Origin: Bacillus sp. V3-13
Lineage (GTDB): Bacteria > Bacillota > Bacilli > Bacillales > Cytobacillaceae
DNA length: 64,000 nucleotides
Assembly (NCBI RefSeq): GCF_002860165.1
Contig: NZ_PGUZ01000002.1
Span: 1-64,000 of the forward strand
Reading direction: 5' to 3'
A program made the position numbers and the translations under genes. Under the pieces are notes generated by a model. The model was not told the DNA's origin and did not search any database. It worked only from the letters and a program-made list of their open reading frames with translations. This document shows, piece by piece, positions 8,668 through 17,087 of this stretch (within the stretch, counting starts at the first letter, position 1; every line of letters starts with the position of its first letter).

Positions 8668-9303
8668 CTAAAAAGAAATCTGGGCCCTTTCAACTCTATA
8701 ATGCCCACTACCTAATAGTCTAACTGTTAAGTATGTATTGTATTCTACTAAATATTTCAGTGCTTTAAAAGTACCATGACTTTGAACTACCCATACACTA
8801 GGGTCTAACTTATCTATCCAAGTTCTGTGAGATTCAGTATACATAGCGCCAGTCATTAAAACATCTGTTGTAGCTCCATTAATTTTTCCTCCACTATATG
8901 TAAATTCTCCAGCAAGGATATGTTCAAAATTCCAACCAGCAGTATTTTTAACTGATGCACGATAAAGTTTCCTTGTTGAAGCTGCAGTGGCATAGGTTGA
9001 TATACTAGTATTTAAATTCGTAGATTTATAGCCAAGAATAGCAGGCACGTTAGTACTCTCAAATCCAAATTCAATAGTATCTTTACCAATTTTTTCTTTA
9101 ACTACAAAGTCTTCTATACCGTTATCCAAATTTTCGTTAGCCTTAACAACAATTTTATCAAGAGCAGCGTTAATTTCTTCTAGCTCTTGAGCAGTAAGTA
9201 ATCCTTCCTTCTTATTTTGTGGTTCCTCAACATTTGTGTTTGCTGAAGCAAAAGTAGGAACCAACATAAAAATTGCTAGCAAGAGCACTATAATCTTTTT
9301 CAT
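8668..9303 (-). CDS. Secreted protein of unknown function
   Basis: 211 residues with a clear signal peptide (MKKIIVLLLAIFMLVPTFASA, cleavage after ASA). The mature N-terminal part is acidic and helical (about 25-75); the C-terminal half is beta-rich with aromatic residues (FTYSGGKINGATTDVLMTGA, VVQSHGTFKALKYL), as in secreted beta-sandwich proteins of Bacillus. The first possible start is TTG 9306, but ATG 9303 fits the ribosome site AAGGGTGGATG better. A sigma-A-like promoter lies upstream and a terminator downstream. Lower GC than neighbours. Function unknown; an antimicrobial or surface protein is one guess. Confidence 0.75.
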   Translation of the reverse strand: MKKIIVLLLAIFMLVPTFASANTNVEEPQNKKEGLLTAQELEEINAALDKIVVKANENLDNGIEDFVVKEKIGKDTIEFGFESTNVPAILGYKSTNLNTSISTYATAASTRKLYRASVKNTAGWNFEHILAGEFTYSGGKINGATTDVLMTGAMYTESHRTWIDKLDPSVWVVQSHGTFKALKYLVEYNTYLTVRLLGSGHYRVERAQISF

Positions 9304-9337
9304 CAATCATCCACCCTTTCTTAGTAGTTTCAACGTA

Positions 9338-9366
9338 ATTATACATAAATGGAATTATACTGTAAA
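9338..9366 (-). promoter_or_regulatory. Sigma-A-like promoter of secreted-protein gene
   Basis: Minus-strand TTTACA, 17-bp spacer, TATAAT, about 35 bp before the start codon. Confidence 0.65.
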
Positions 9367-9564
9367 TAAAATTCTAAAATTTTCTAAAAATCTCAGCATT
9401 ATAGATTTTGAGAAAAATAAGCCGCTAAGTGCTAAATCAAGAAGGGAATTTTGAAGATTTAGATACTTATTGAATATGAGCCATCACAATCCGTATTCTT
9501 GGCAGCGGCAATTCTAATGTCATATGTGACTGAGTTGAGAATTTTCGACTCTTATTGATAGTGG

Positions 9565-9592
9565 AACGAACCTCAGTACGTTTAGGTTCGTT
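9565..9592 (+). terminator. Terminator-like hairpin upstream of intron
   Basis: Perfect 9-bp inverted repeat AACGAACCT / AGGTTCGTT with a 10-base loop. No gene ending here was recognised; it may mark the 3' end of a lost gene beside which the intron inserted. Confidence 0.5.
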
Positions 9593-9669
9593 TAAGTGTT
9601 AACTATGTTAGATATTTCATTGAAATTACTTTCAGCTCACCATACAACTGAATAGTTACTCAACTTTCG

Positions 9670-10310
9670 GTGCGACCAAGCATAGGTTGTGAAGTTTAGC
9701 AGGTGGAAATCCTGCTTGGAAAGGCTAAAGCCAAGCCACCAATAGCGAGTCTTGGACGGCTGAAAGTAATTTCAGACGTTAAGCGTAGACAGCCAGGTAG
9801 TAGGCCTGAAAGTGATTGAGCCTCGAAAAGAGTAAACCGGAGAGGTCGACGTTTTCGAAAGTACGGAAGACAACACTTATTCATGCGCTAAAGGCGAGGA
9901 TGAATGAGCTCTCCCGGGGTCGAAGAGCCAGGCATGCTATACAATGACTTTACAGCAACTTGGGAGACCCTGTCCATTCTTCCATAGGGAGTATGACAAA
10001 CAACCGATCAAAAGGGAGAAGGTCAAATGATGGACAGGGAGTCGGATCACTGCGTACTACCGATGAAACCGAGTAATGTCGGCAGAGGGAAGGCAGTGAC
10101 ATATCATCGATCTTGTTAAGGACACATTTTCTACACACAGGGGTAGGCGAAAAAATGCAAACAAATCTAGCAAGAATAGCAAAGATTGCAAAAGAAAGCC
10201 CACAAGAGCAATTCACATCGCTGTATCACCTTTTGAACGAGGAACTGCTGACACAATGCCATCGGGAACTGGACGGCAGTAAAGCAACAGGTGTCGATTA
10301 CTCCAAAGTA
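9670..10310 (+). mobile_element. 3'-truncated group II intron
   Basis: The stretch begins GTGCGACC, matching the GTGYG 5' end of group II introns, continues with a structured GC-rich leader of about 480 bp (domains I-III type), and contains the start of the maturase gene at 10155. The maturase frame breaks in the first reverse-transcriptase block, and no domain V/VI is visible before the neighbouring esterase gene, so the 3' part (about 1.3 kb or more) is missing. It cannot splice or move by itself. The 5' boundary is precise by motif; the 3' boundary is approximate. Confidence 0.75.
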
Positions 10311-10325
10311 AAGCAAGTTACTTAA
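10155..10325 (+). pseudogene. ltrA: N-terminal fragment of intron reverse transcriptase/maturase
   Basis: 56 codons from ATG 10155: QFTSLYHLLNEEL ... CHRELDGSKATGVD is the RT-0 block of group II intron maturases (normally about 420-600 residues). After KATGVD the sequence switches to a short unrelated tail and stops at the end of the convergent esterase gene. Confidence 0.8.
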
Positions 10326-11061
10326 GCGTTTTATCAATAAATACAAGTGTTTCATCAATAATCATGTCTTGATCATAATCAAGAGTAGCGACATGATAGC
10401 TGTTTTTTAATTCGATTTTTTCTTTAACCGGGGAGGATACCTGGTCGTAAATGATTTGCGAATTGCCGGGCGGAACGACATGATCCTCCTCCGAAACAAA
10501 TATCAATACCGGACATGTTATTTGCGAGAGCTTATTTTTTACAATTTCCATCAATTTCACGATTTCCCGGACTGATTTAACCGGAGTCTTTTCATACGCA
10601 AGCTCTTTGACGTTTGGATTTTTAATATCCGACCCAATTGCATCCAAAAATCGCACATTTGCATGCTGGACGGCTTCCATATCGGGAATTTCAATCGCTG
10701 CATTGATCACAATAATCCCTTTTATGTCAGGGTATTTTTCAGCCAAGTATAAAGTAAGTGTCCCGCCCATTGACAAACCAGTGACAAAAATGGTGTCGCA
10801 GTGCTCCTTCAGCCACTGATAGCCTTCTTCGATCGAGCCAATCCAATCCTCATACGTTGTTGTCTCCATTTCTTCATAGTGGGTTCCATGTCCCTTGAGC
10901 CTGGGCCCGCAAACTGTGTACCCGGCTTTCGCGTATGCTTCTCCAAGCGGACGCATGCTTTGGGTTGACCCGGTGAATCCATGGGAAATTAAGATGCCGA
11001 CCTTGTTTCCTTCAAAATAAAAGGGTTCAGCTCCTTCTAAAACCGGATATTTTTCTGCCAT
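10318..11061 (-). CDS. Alpha/beta-hydrolase carboxylesterase
   Basis: 247 residues, Est30/YvaK-type thermostable carboxylesterase family. Oxyanion segment SHGFTGSTQSM, nucleophile elbow GLSMGG (S97), acid D193 in SEEDHVVPP and H223 in SYHVATLD form the catalytic triad. Cytosolic (no signal peptide). Hydrolyses short-chain carboxylic esters in the family. Its 3' end is directly joined to the truncated intron, so its own terminator has probably been lost or replaced. Confidence 0.9.
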   Translation of the reverse strand: MAEKYPVLEGAEPFYFEGNKVGILISHGFTGSTQSMRPLGEAYAKAGYTVCGPRLKGHGTHYEEMETTTYEDWIGSIEEGYQWLKEHCDTIFVTGLSMGGTLTLYLAEKYPDIKGIIVINAAIEIPDMEAVQHANVRFLDAIGSDIKNPNVKELAYEKTPVKSVREIVKLMEIVKNKLSQITCPVLIFVSEEDHVVPPGNSQIIYDQVSSPVKEKIELKNSYHVATLDYDQDMIIDETLVFIDKTLK

Positions 11062-11206
11062 CCAACACCCCTCCTAATCGTTTTAAAACAGTCCTACTAT
11101 TTCTTTCGATAAAGGAAAAAAATAACCTGCTTAAATTTAGGAAGAAGTATACTGAGCAACACAAATATCTACAATTTGAAACTGGCTGACAAGGTCTTTT
11201 ATGAAA

Positions 11207-11416
11207 TTAAATTGTATTCTCCCTGTCCCCCCTGTTTCCGGTTCTTGGAATCGAAGGCTGATCTCCTTGCGGAGGGACACTTTCTCCCATATAATTATCG
11301 CTTACTTGTTCATGCGTAGTAGCCAGTCCAATTGACACTTCATCATTACGATGATAATCTTTTTCCTCATAAAATTTACCTGCGACCTTTAAGCTTTCTT
11401 CGTTGTCTTTTTTCAC
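11207..11416 (-). CDS. YozQ-like small protein (DUF4025)
   Basis: 69 residues. The segment IGLATTHEQVSDNYMGE matches the conserved core of the YozQ/DUF4025 family of Bacillus. Starts with GTG behind the excellent ribosome site AAAGGAGG. Hydrophilic; function unknown. The 145 bp before the esterase gene hold nothing recognised. Confidence 0.75.
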   Translation of the reverse strand: MKKDNEESLKVAGKFYEEKDYHRNDEVSIGLATTHEQVSDNYMGESVPPQGDQPSIPRTGNRGDRENTI

Positions 11417-11585
11417 GATATCGTCCTCCTTTGAATGTCTTTAATTATTTTCTACAGGGAGCTCCGGGATGATTCCATCCATTAAATGACAAAGTTAAAG
11501 ATGGTTTATACACTTTTTACCTATAATCAACGCAGAAGTATTAACGAATAATAAAGAAAACATCACCGAGAAAGGGGTGTGTGCT

Positions 11586-12347
11586 TTGTTGGAAAAAGAC
11601 CAAATTGCAGCGTTAAAAGCAGATCTTGAAAAATCGAAGAAAGACATTGAATGGCAATTTAAAGTGAATGACCATTTTAATTTAAAAAGCAACCTCACCC
11701 GCGAAACATCGATTGAGCTTTCAGCTTATGATAACCATCCAGGCGATGAAGGAACCGAGCTGTTTGAAAGAGAAAAAGATATTGCTCTCAACCAGCATTT
11801 GGAATATGAATTCAGCAATATAAAGAAAGCGATCCAGGCGATAGAAAATGGCACTTATGGATTGTGTGAAGTTTGCGGCAAGGAAATACCGATAGAACGT
11901 CTCGAAGCGATTCCACAAACAACCTTTTGCATTGAACACACGCCTGACAGAACCATTTCAGGTGACCGGCCTGTTGAAGAAGAAGTCCTTAGACCTCCAT
12001 TTGGAAGATTTGACATGGATGAGCGCGAAGAAAATGTCGTTTTCGATACGGAGGATACTTGGCAGGACGTAGCCTCTTTTGGAAATTCTTCATCACCGTC
12101 AGACTTTTACGATGTGCCTGAAGACCAGGATTCATTATTCAATGAGCACAATGAAAATATTGGCTATGTTGAAGATTATGAAAACTTTATTGGAAATGAT
12201 ATTGAGGGGAAAAACATCACAGTTTATCCGCATAATAAGCAACATGAAGATTATGAACGACAGCTTGATGAAGAAGGAATCATGACCCAGTTTGGCGACC
12301 TCCCGGCATATGAGCATGATCCATATGTCGAAAGGGACGAAGATTGA
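11586..12347 (+). CDS. yteA: DksA/TraR-type zinc-finger protein YteA
   Basis: About 253 residues. The helical N-terminal half contains ELSAYDNHPGDEGTELFERE, the YteA signature, followed by a C4-type zinc finger CEVCGKEIPIERLEAIP ... C..H near residues 97-122, then a long acidic tail. The family is related to DksA, which binds the secondary channel of RNA polymerase. B. subtilis YteA is recalled as lacking one finger cysteine; here both CxxC cysteines and the later C/H pair are kept. TTG 11586 is chosen because AAAGGGG lies 8 bases upstream; a GTG at 11577 overlaps that site. Confidence 0.85.
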   Translation: MLEKDQIAALKADLEKSKKDIEWQFKVNDHFNLKSNLTRETSIELSAYDNHPGDEGTELFEREKDIALNQHLEYEFSNIKKAIQAIENGTYGLCEVCGKEIPIERLEAIPQTTFCIEHTPDRTISGDRPVEEEVLRPPFGRFDMDEREENVVFDTEDTWQDVASFGNSSSPSDFYDVPEDQDSLFNEHNENIGYVEDYENFIGNDIEGKNITVYPHNKQHEDYERQLDEEGIMTQFGDLPAYEHDPYVERDED

Positions 12348-12357
12348 AGTAAATGAT

Positions 12358-12386
12358 TTGACATAGTATACTCCATTTCATATAAT
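12358..12386 (+). promoter_or_regulatory. Sigma-A promoter of riboswitch-yugP transcript
   Basis: Perfect TTGACA, 17-bp spacer, perfect TATAAT. Start of transcription expected near 12393, just before the riboswitch. Confidence 0.85.
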
Positions 12387-12407
12387 TTAGACATAAATCC
12401 GAATATT

Positions 12408-12534
12408 TTCTCCTAAAGGGGAGTAGCTTTTACAGCAAAGTCGTCATTACGGAGTTTTAAGCTCTCGGCTTTGTTGGCAGCTCAATGTTGTTAGCAAGAC
12501 CTTTATCTTATGTTTTCATGGGGTAAAGGTCTTT
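12408..12534 (+). ncRNA. yybP-ykoY-type (manganese) riboswitch
   Basis: Contains the conserved blocks of this aptamer: CCTAAAGGGGAGTAGC at the 5' side, a central CGTCATTACG hairpin, and TTGGCAGC ... TTAGCAAGACC at the 3' side, ending in an AAGACCTTTA/TAAAGGTCTT hairpin. In this class Mn2+ binding exposes expression of Mn exporters such as mntP, ykoY or yybP. Here the next gene is yugP. Assigned from motif memory. Confidence 0.8.
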
Positions 12535-12541
12535 ATTTATG

Positions 12542-12573
12542 GCTTTTACCAATCTGGTAAAAGTCATTTTTTA
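12542..12573 (+). terminator. Terminator between riboswitch and yugP
   Basis: Stem CTTTTACCA/TGGTAAAAG with a 3-base loop followed by TCATTTTTT, ending about 38 bp before yugP. It is likely the expression platform of the riboswitch. Confidence 0.7.
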
Positions 12574-12611
12574 TATTAAAAAGATAAATCAACAATAAGG
12601 GGGAACAAAAT

Positions 12612-13298
12612 ATGTTTTTTCATCCAATGGATTTTCTGATCCTGATAGCATTTGCTATTTCAGTTTGGGCCCAGTTTAGAGTGAAAGGGAACTTTAATAA
12701 ATGGTCTGAGGTTGGGACGAGAGCAAATTTAACCGGAGCTGAAGTCGCAAGAAGGATTCTCGACCGGAACGGTCTTTATGATGTGCGGATTGAAGTTGTT
12801 CGTGGTACACTTTCCGACCATTATGATCCAATCAGCCGAGTTGTCCGATTGTCCGAGCGCGTCTACTATGGAAACTCAATCGCGTCTGTATCCGTCGCTG
12901 CCCATGAAGTGGGACATGCGATTCAACATAAAGAAGCTTATGGAGCGTTAGTCTTGCGCCATCGGATCTTTCCGTTGGTCAATCTGACTTCCGGTGCCGC
13001 TCCTTTCTTATTGATAGGCGGATTTTTATTTCAAAACCTATCCTTAATCGGGCTCGGAATTCTCTTTTTCTCTGCCGTTGCAGCCTTCCAGTTAATCACC
13101 CTTCCGGTCGAGTTTAACGCGAGCTCACGTGCGAAAACCCTAATGCTCGCCGAAGGAATGATTTATAACGAAGAGGAACACGGTGTGAATAAAGTGTTAA
13201 ATGCTGCGGCTTTAACATATGTGGCAGCTGCTCTAATTTCACTGTTAGAGTTACTCAAATACGTGATGATTTTCTTCCAGGCACAGCAGGAGGAATAA
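12612..13298 (+). CDS. yugP: Membrane zinc metallopeptidase YugP
   Basis: 228-residue membrane protein of the neutral zinc metallopeptidase family. HEVGH at 98-102 supplies two histidines and the catalytic glutamate; the later EFNASSRA glutamate is the likely third ligand. Membrane segments at about 5-20, 125-145, 147-167 and 200-222. Ribosome site AAGGGGG before the ATG. Its position behind an Mn-type riboswitch suggests expression tied to manganese level. Confidence 0.9.
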   Translation: MFFHPMDFLILIAFAISVWAQFRVKGNFNKWSEVGTRANLTGAEVARRILDRNGLYDVRIEVVRGTLSDHYDPISRVVRLSERVYYGNSIASVSVAAHEVGHAIQHKEAYGALVLRHRIFPLVNLTSGAAPFLLIGGFLFQNLSLIGLGILFFSAVAAFQLITLPVEFNASSRAKTLMLAEGMIYNEEEHGVNKVLNAAALTYVAAALISLLELLKYVMIFFQAQQEE

Positions 13299-13351
13299 TC
13301 AACGTGAATTTGAAGTCCAGCATGTAACGCTGTAATTAAAAATCTATCATT

Positions 13352-13398
13352 ATTACCCCCTTCAGGCATTGTTTATATGCTGCTTGAAGGGGTATTTT
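13352..13398 (+). terminator. Terminator of yugP
   Basis: Inverted repeat TACCCCCTTCA / TTGAAGGGGTA followed by TTTTATTTT. Confidence 0.8.
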
Positions 13399-13427
13399 AT
13401 TTTCTAAAACCAAAGGGGGGCGATCTG

Positions 13428-14183
13428 GTGAGGAAGAATTTAAAGGGTATATTTCTGCTATCAGGTATCTGTCTGCTCCTTTTGCTGTCCGGTTTTGTAT
13501 GGACCATCCAAAATCCTGATCAGGAATCGAATAAGCAGGCAATAACCGCAGACAAGGACGGTAAGCATATTGTAGCGATTGGAGACTCCTTGACAAGAGG
13601 ATACGGCGATTCCAACGGAAAGGGTTACCCGGGCTACTTGGTAGAACATCTCCAAAAGAAATCAAAAGATAAGATCACATTGCAAAATCTGGGGGTTAGT
13701 CGCTCGCGCACTGATCAATGGCTGGATCTAATCAAGCAAGAAAAGGTACAAAGGCAGGTAGAGCAAGCGGATCTGCTCCTTATGACGATTGGGGCAAACG
13801 ATTTGTTCCAGGAAGGGGAGACGTTAAAGAACCTGAATTCGCAGAACATGGATCAGTTAAGGAAGCAATATCTCGCTAATTTAAAGAAAATCATAACAGA
13901 GCTTAGAACTGTAAATGGCAAAGCGACGATTTTTTTTATTGGCTTGTATAATCCGTTGATCGAAACGAACAAGTCTGATTTGGTAACGCAAATAGTCAGG
14001 CAATGGAATTACGAAACAAGCCTGTTGTTGGATCAATATCATAATACTGTTTTTGTTCCGGCTTTCGATTTGTTCCAGTTAAATGCAAATGACTATTTGT
14101 ATAAAGATAAGTTTCACCCGAATACAAGGGGCTATAAATTAATTGCAGAACGTGTGACCTCACTGATACGAAAGGAAGGTTGA
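13428..14183 (+). CDS. GDSL/SGNH-family esterase (YpmR-like)
   Basis: 251 residues. N-terminal hydrophobic anchor or signal (about 5-22), then SGNH blocks: GDSLTRGYG (nucleophile S), NLGVSRS (G), GANDLFQ (N) and DKFHPN (D...H). Same layout as YpmR lipase/acylhydrolases, probably acting outside the membrane. The frame opens at 13377 inside the yugP terminator; GTG 13428 behind AAAGGGGGG is chosen. Confidence 0.85.
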   Translation: MRKNLKGIFLLSGICLLLLLSGFVWTIQNPDQESNKQAITADKDGKHIVAIGDSLTRGYGDSNGKGYPGYLVEHLQKKSKDKITLQNLGVSRSRTDQWLDLIKQEKVQRQVEQADLLLMTIGANDLFQEGETLKNLNSQNMDQLRKQYLANLKKIITELRTVNGKATIFFIGLYNPLIETNKSDLVTQIVRQWNYETSLLLDQYHNTVFVPAFDLFQLNANDYLYKDKFHPNTRGYKLIAERVTSLIRKEG

Positions 14184-14282
14184 TGATAAGTTAATAAGCT
14201 GCGAAAATAAGAAGTCATTTAAGGGAACAGACTGTAAAACAGCCTGCTTATTAAAACAACTATATATGGATGATCAAATTTA

Positions 14283-14326
14283 AACGTGCACCGGACGCTT
14301 TACATTCCATGCACGTTTTTTTTATT
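14283..14326 (+). terminator. Terminator of GDSL esterase gene
   Basis: AACGTGCA / TGCACGTT inverted repeat followed by eight T. Confidence 0.85.
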
Positions 14327-14475
14327 AAAATAAAAAAGCCCTGCCGATTAGCTTTGGAAGTTTACGTGTTATTCGTTTGTCTGGTTTAAAATCCATAAAA
14401 AAATGCATACTACAAAAAAGCGAATTTGAAATCTGGAAAAATGCTGATATTAATCTTTCAGGTGAGGACGTAACT

Positions 14476-15960
14476 ATGTTCTGGAAAAAGAAGAAACATC
14501 ATGGAAATAACGACAAAAAAGGACCTCCATACAACCAGGATGCAAAGGTGACATTGGAAGCATTAAAACAAATGACTTCCAATATGGCTGATGCAGAAAA
14601 CGTGCAACTCCAAACTGCAAATGCTCAAAAGGTTGAAACAGTATACATAAGGACGTTAATCGACCAGGAGCGCTTTAATGAATCGGTTGTTCAGCCTCTG
14701 AAGAGCTGTACCAGTGGATCGGTTGACCAGTGTATCTCAGCAGCAAAGGCAACAAAACTTAATACTTTGGATGAAGCGGCATCGCAGCTCATGGCGGGGA
14801 GCGTTTTGCTCCATGATCCTAAACAGAAACAGTGGTTGGCTGTCAAACTGAAAAATCCATTGGGGCGTGCGATTGAAAGTTCAGAAACGGAAACGATATT
14901 ATATGGACCGAAAGACAGCTTCAGTGAACAATTGGAGCAAAATATTACCTTGATCCGGAGACGCCTGCCTTTAACTACACTGAAGACTGAAAAATTTATC
15001 GTCGGCAGCCGCAGCAAAACGACTGTTGTCATTATGTATTTAGAAGGCATCATCAATCCGAAAGTTCTTTCTATTGCCCGGGAAAAAGTCACAAACGTTG
15101 ATTACGACCTTATTCTTGAATCGTCAAACCTGGCCGTTTTTATGGAAGATAATGAACATTCGGTATTTCCGCAGTTTCAGCAAACTGACCGGCCGGATAT
15201 GTGTGCTTATTCATTGGGCATAGGCAAATTGGTTTTCTTGATTGGCAATACACCGTTTGCCCTGATTGCCCCCATTACAATTTTTCATCTGTTCCAGTCT
15301 CCGGAGGATTATGTTCATAGATGGATCGTCGCCAGTTTTTTGCGGTTGGTCCGCTATGTAAGTTTTTTCCTTTCGATTACACTGATCCCGGTGTATGTAG
15401 CATTAAACACTCACCATTATCAGATGATTCCGCTGCAAATTCTTTTTGTGTTAATGGAATCGAGAAGCAAATTGCCGTTTTCGCCTTTTTGGGAAGCGGC
15501 TCTGATGCTGCTTACTCTCGAAATTATTAAAGAAGCAAGCCTGCGAATGCCGACAAAAACAGGCCAGACATTAGGTGTCATTGGCGGAATTGTGATCGGG
15601 CAGGCGGCAGTAGAAGCGGGTTTCGCCAGTAAAGTATTGATTGTATTAGTCGGAATATCCGCGATTGCTTCGTTTTTAGTTCCGAACTATCTTGTCAGTA
15701 AAGCAAATACAATTATCCAATTCATCTTTCTGTTCTTTTCGTATTTATTTGGGATTTTGGGGATTGCACTCGGACTAGTCTGCCTGCTTGCCCATTTAAA
15801 TGCACTGACATCCCTAAAACAGCCGTATTTCGCACCGGTGGCTCCATTTTTTCTCGAGGATTGGAAAGACTTCCTCATTCGTGCCCCGTTAACCTGGTTC
15901 AAAACTCGGCCGGAACATTTACGGCCTGTCCAGAAATGGCGTTACCGCCGAAGGAGATGA
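14476..15960 (+). CDS. Spore germinant receptor subunit A (GerA family)
   Basis: About 494 residues: a cytoplasmic N-terminal domain with RRRLPLTTLKTEKFIVGSRS and LESSNLAVFMEDNEHSVFPQ, then several membrane helices from about residue 260. This is the A subunit of a GerA/GerK-type nutrient receptor in the inner spore membrane. A frame opens 99 bp earlier, but ATG 14476 has the ribosome site GGTGAGGACG. First of an A-B-C operon; the germinant cannot be predicted. Confidence 0.92.
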   Translation: MFWKKKKHHGNNDKKGPPYNQDAKVTLEALKQMTSNMADAENVQLQTANAQKVETVYIRTLIDQERFNESVVQPLKSCTSGSVDQCISAAKATKLNTLDEAASQLMAGSVLLHDPKQKQWLAVKLKNPLGRAIESSETETILYGPKDSFSEQLEQNITLIRRRLPLTTLKTEKFIVGSRSKTTVVIMYLEGIINPKVLSIAREKVTNVDYDLILESSNLAVFMEDNEHSVFPQFQQTDRPDMCAYSLGIGKLVFLIGNTPFALIAPITIFHLFQSPEDYVHRWIVASFLRLVRYVSFFLSITLIPVYVALNTHHYQMIPLQILFVLMESRSKLPFSPFWEAALMLLTLEIIKEASLRMPTKTGQTLGVIGGIVIGQAAVEAGFASKVLIVLVGISAIASFLVPNYLVSKANTIIQFIFLFFSYLFGILGIALGLVCLLAHLNALTSLKQPYFAPVAPFFLEDWKDFLIRAPLTWFKTRPEHLRPVQKWRYRRRR

Positions 15961-15966
15961 TCAAGC

Positions 15967-17085
15967 GTGTCAACACTTTTGTATTCTGATAGAACAGCCA
16001 CTTTTGGCACCAATTGGATTTTACCGGTAGTGAACCGCTTGCAAATGCTCTATTTTGTTTTAATCCTGCCCAGCAATCTGGTTAATTCTTATATGATCTG
16101 GGTAATCGCGGCGATTGGGGTTTTAGCACAGCTGAACCTTGTCATATTGTCCAGATGGCTGGCTTCTGATGTTGCAGCAAAAGGATTTCAAGGGTTTGTG
16201 CAGCTGTTTGGTGAACGGAAAATACGCGTGTTTGCATTCATAGGATTATTTTTGATTTTGCTTAAAATCATTGTTCTGACGATTGGCTACGTAGAGATTG
16301 TCCAACAATTTATTTTTCCGTCCGTTAAGAAAAATTGGCTTATTTTTATCATTTTTTTAACGGGCTGTTATGTAGCCTCCAAGGGGATGGAGAAGACGAT
16401 CCGCTTTGGGATTGTTGTATTTATCTGTACGTTCTGGCTCATTTTTGCGTATATTCCCTTTTTCTTTGAACCAAATACAGCGCTCCATAATCTCTATCCT
16501 TTGATTCCAACAGATTCGCCAATTAAACCTTTGCAGGGCATATTAATGGTTTGGTCATGTTTGTCAGGTCCGGAATTTTTAGTTTGCCTGGTCCCCTGGT
16601 TAACGCCCGGCCAAAAAGTGCTGAAATATTTAACAGCAGCCAATATGATTACGATTGTTGAATATTTATTATTGTTCATCGCAAGCTCACTATTTTTCGG
16701 CACAAATTATTTGGGCCATGCCGAGTTTCCGGTTGTCAATCTGTTCCGCTACTTACAATGGCCCGTTTTTGAACGAATGGATGTCATTTTGATTGCGGTA
16801 CATATTTTTTATTTTGTTTTTGCAATTTCTCTGTTTTTATTATGCTGTTACGGGGCTGTCCGGATTATGATCGGAAGAACTGATCAACCGACGACAAGAA
16901 AGGGATTTATATCTTGCTGTATCATGATTTTGATAGCTGTGCTGACGATCAATACCTGGTTTTGGGAATCTCAAAATGGATTAAATATTTGGCAAACTCT
17001 TCAGGTTTTACTCGGTGCATTTACATTCTTGTTAATTCCGACATTCCTTCTCGTTGCTACAAAAGTAAAAGGGAGCCGTGCCTGA
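15967..17085 (+). CDS. Spore germinant receptor subunit B (GerAB/APC family)
   Basis: 372-residue integral membrane protein with about ten hydrophobic segments, member of the spore-germination branch of the APC transporter superfamily; subunit B is thought to bind the germinant. GTG start with AAGGAGATGA overlapping the end of the A-subunit gene. Confidence 0.92.
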   Translation: MSTLLYSDRTATFGTNWILPVVNRLQMLYFVLILPSNLVNSYMIWVIAAIGVLAQLNLVILSRWLASDVAAKGFQGFVQLFGERKIRVFAFIGLFLILLKIIVLTIGYVEIVQQFIFPSVKKNWLIFIIFLTGCYVASKGMEKTIRFGIVVFICTFWLIFAYIPFFFEPNTALHNLYPLIPTDSPIKPLQGILMVWSCLSGPEFLVCLVPWLTPGQKVLKYLTAANMITIVEYLLLFIASSLFFGTNYLGHAEFPVVNLFRYLQWPVFERMDVILIAVHIFYFVFAISLFLLCCYGAVRIMIGRTDQPTTRKGFISCCIMILIAVLTINTWFWESQNGLNIWQTLQVLLGAFTFLLIPTFLLVATKVKGSRA

Positions 17086-17087
17086 AG

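Noticed and set aside
9236-9454. 72-codon plus-strand frame
   Set aside because: Antisense to the signal peptide and promoter of the secreted-protein gene; no ribosome site.
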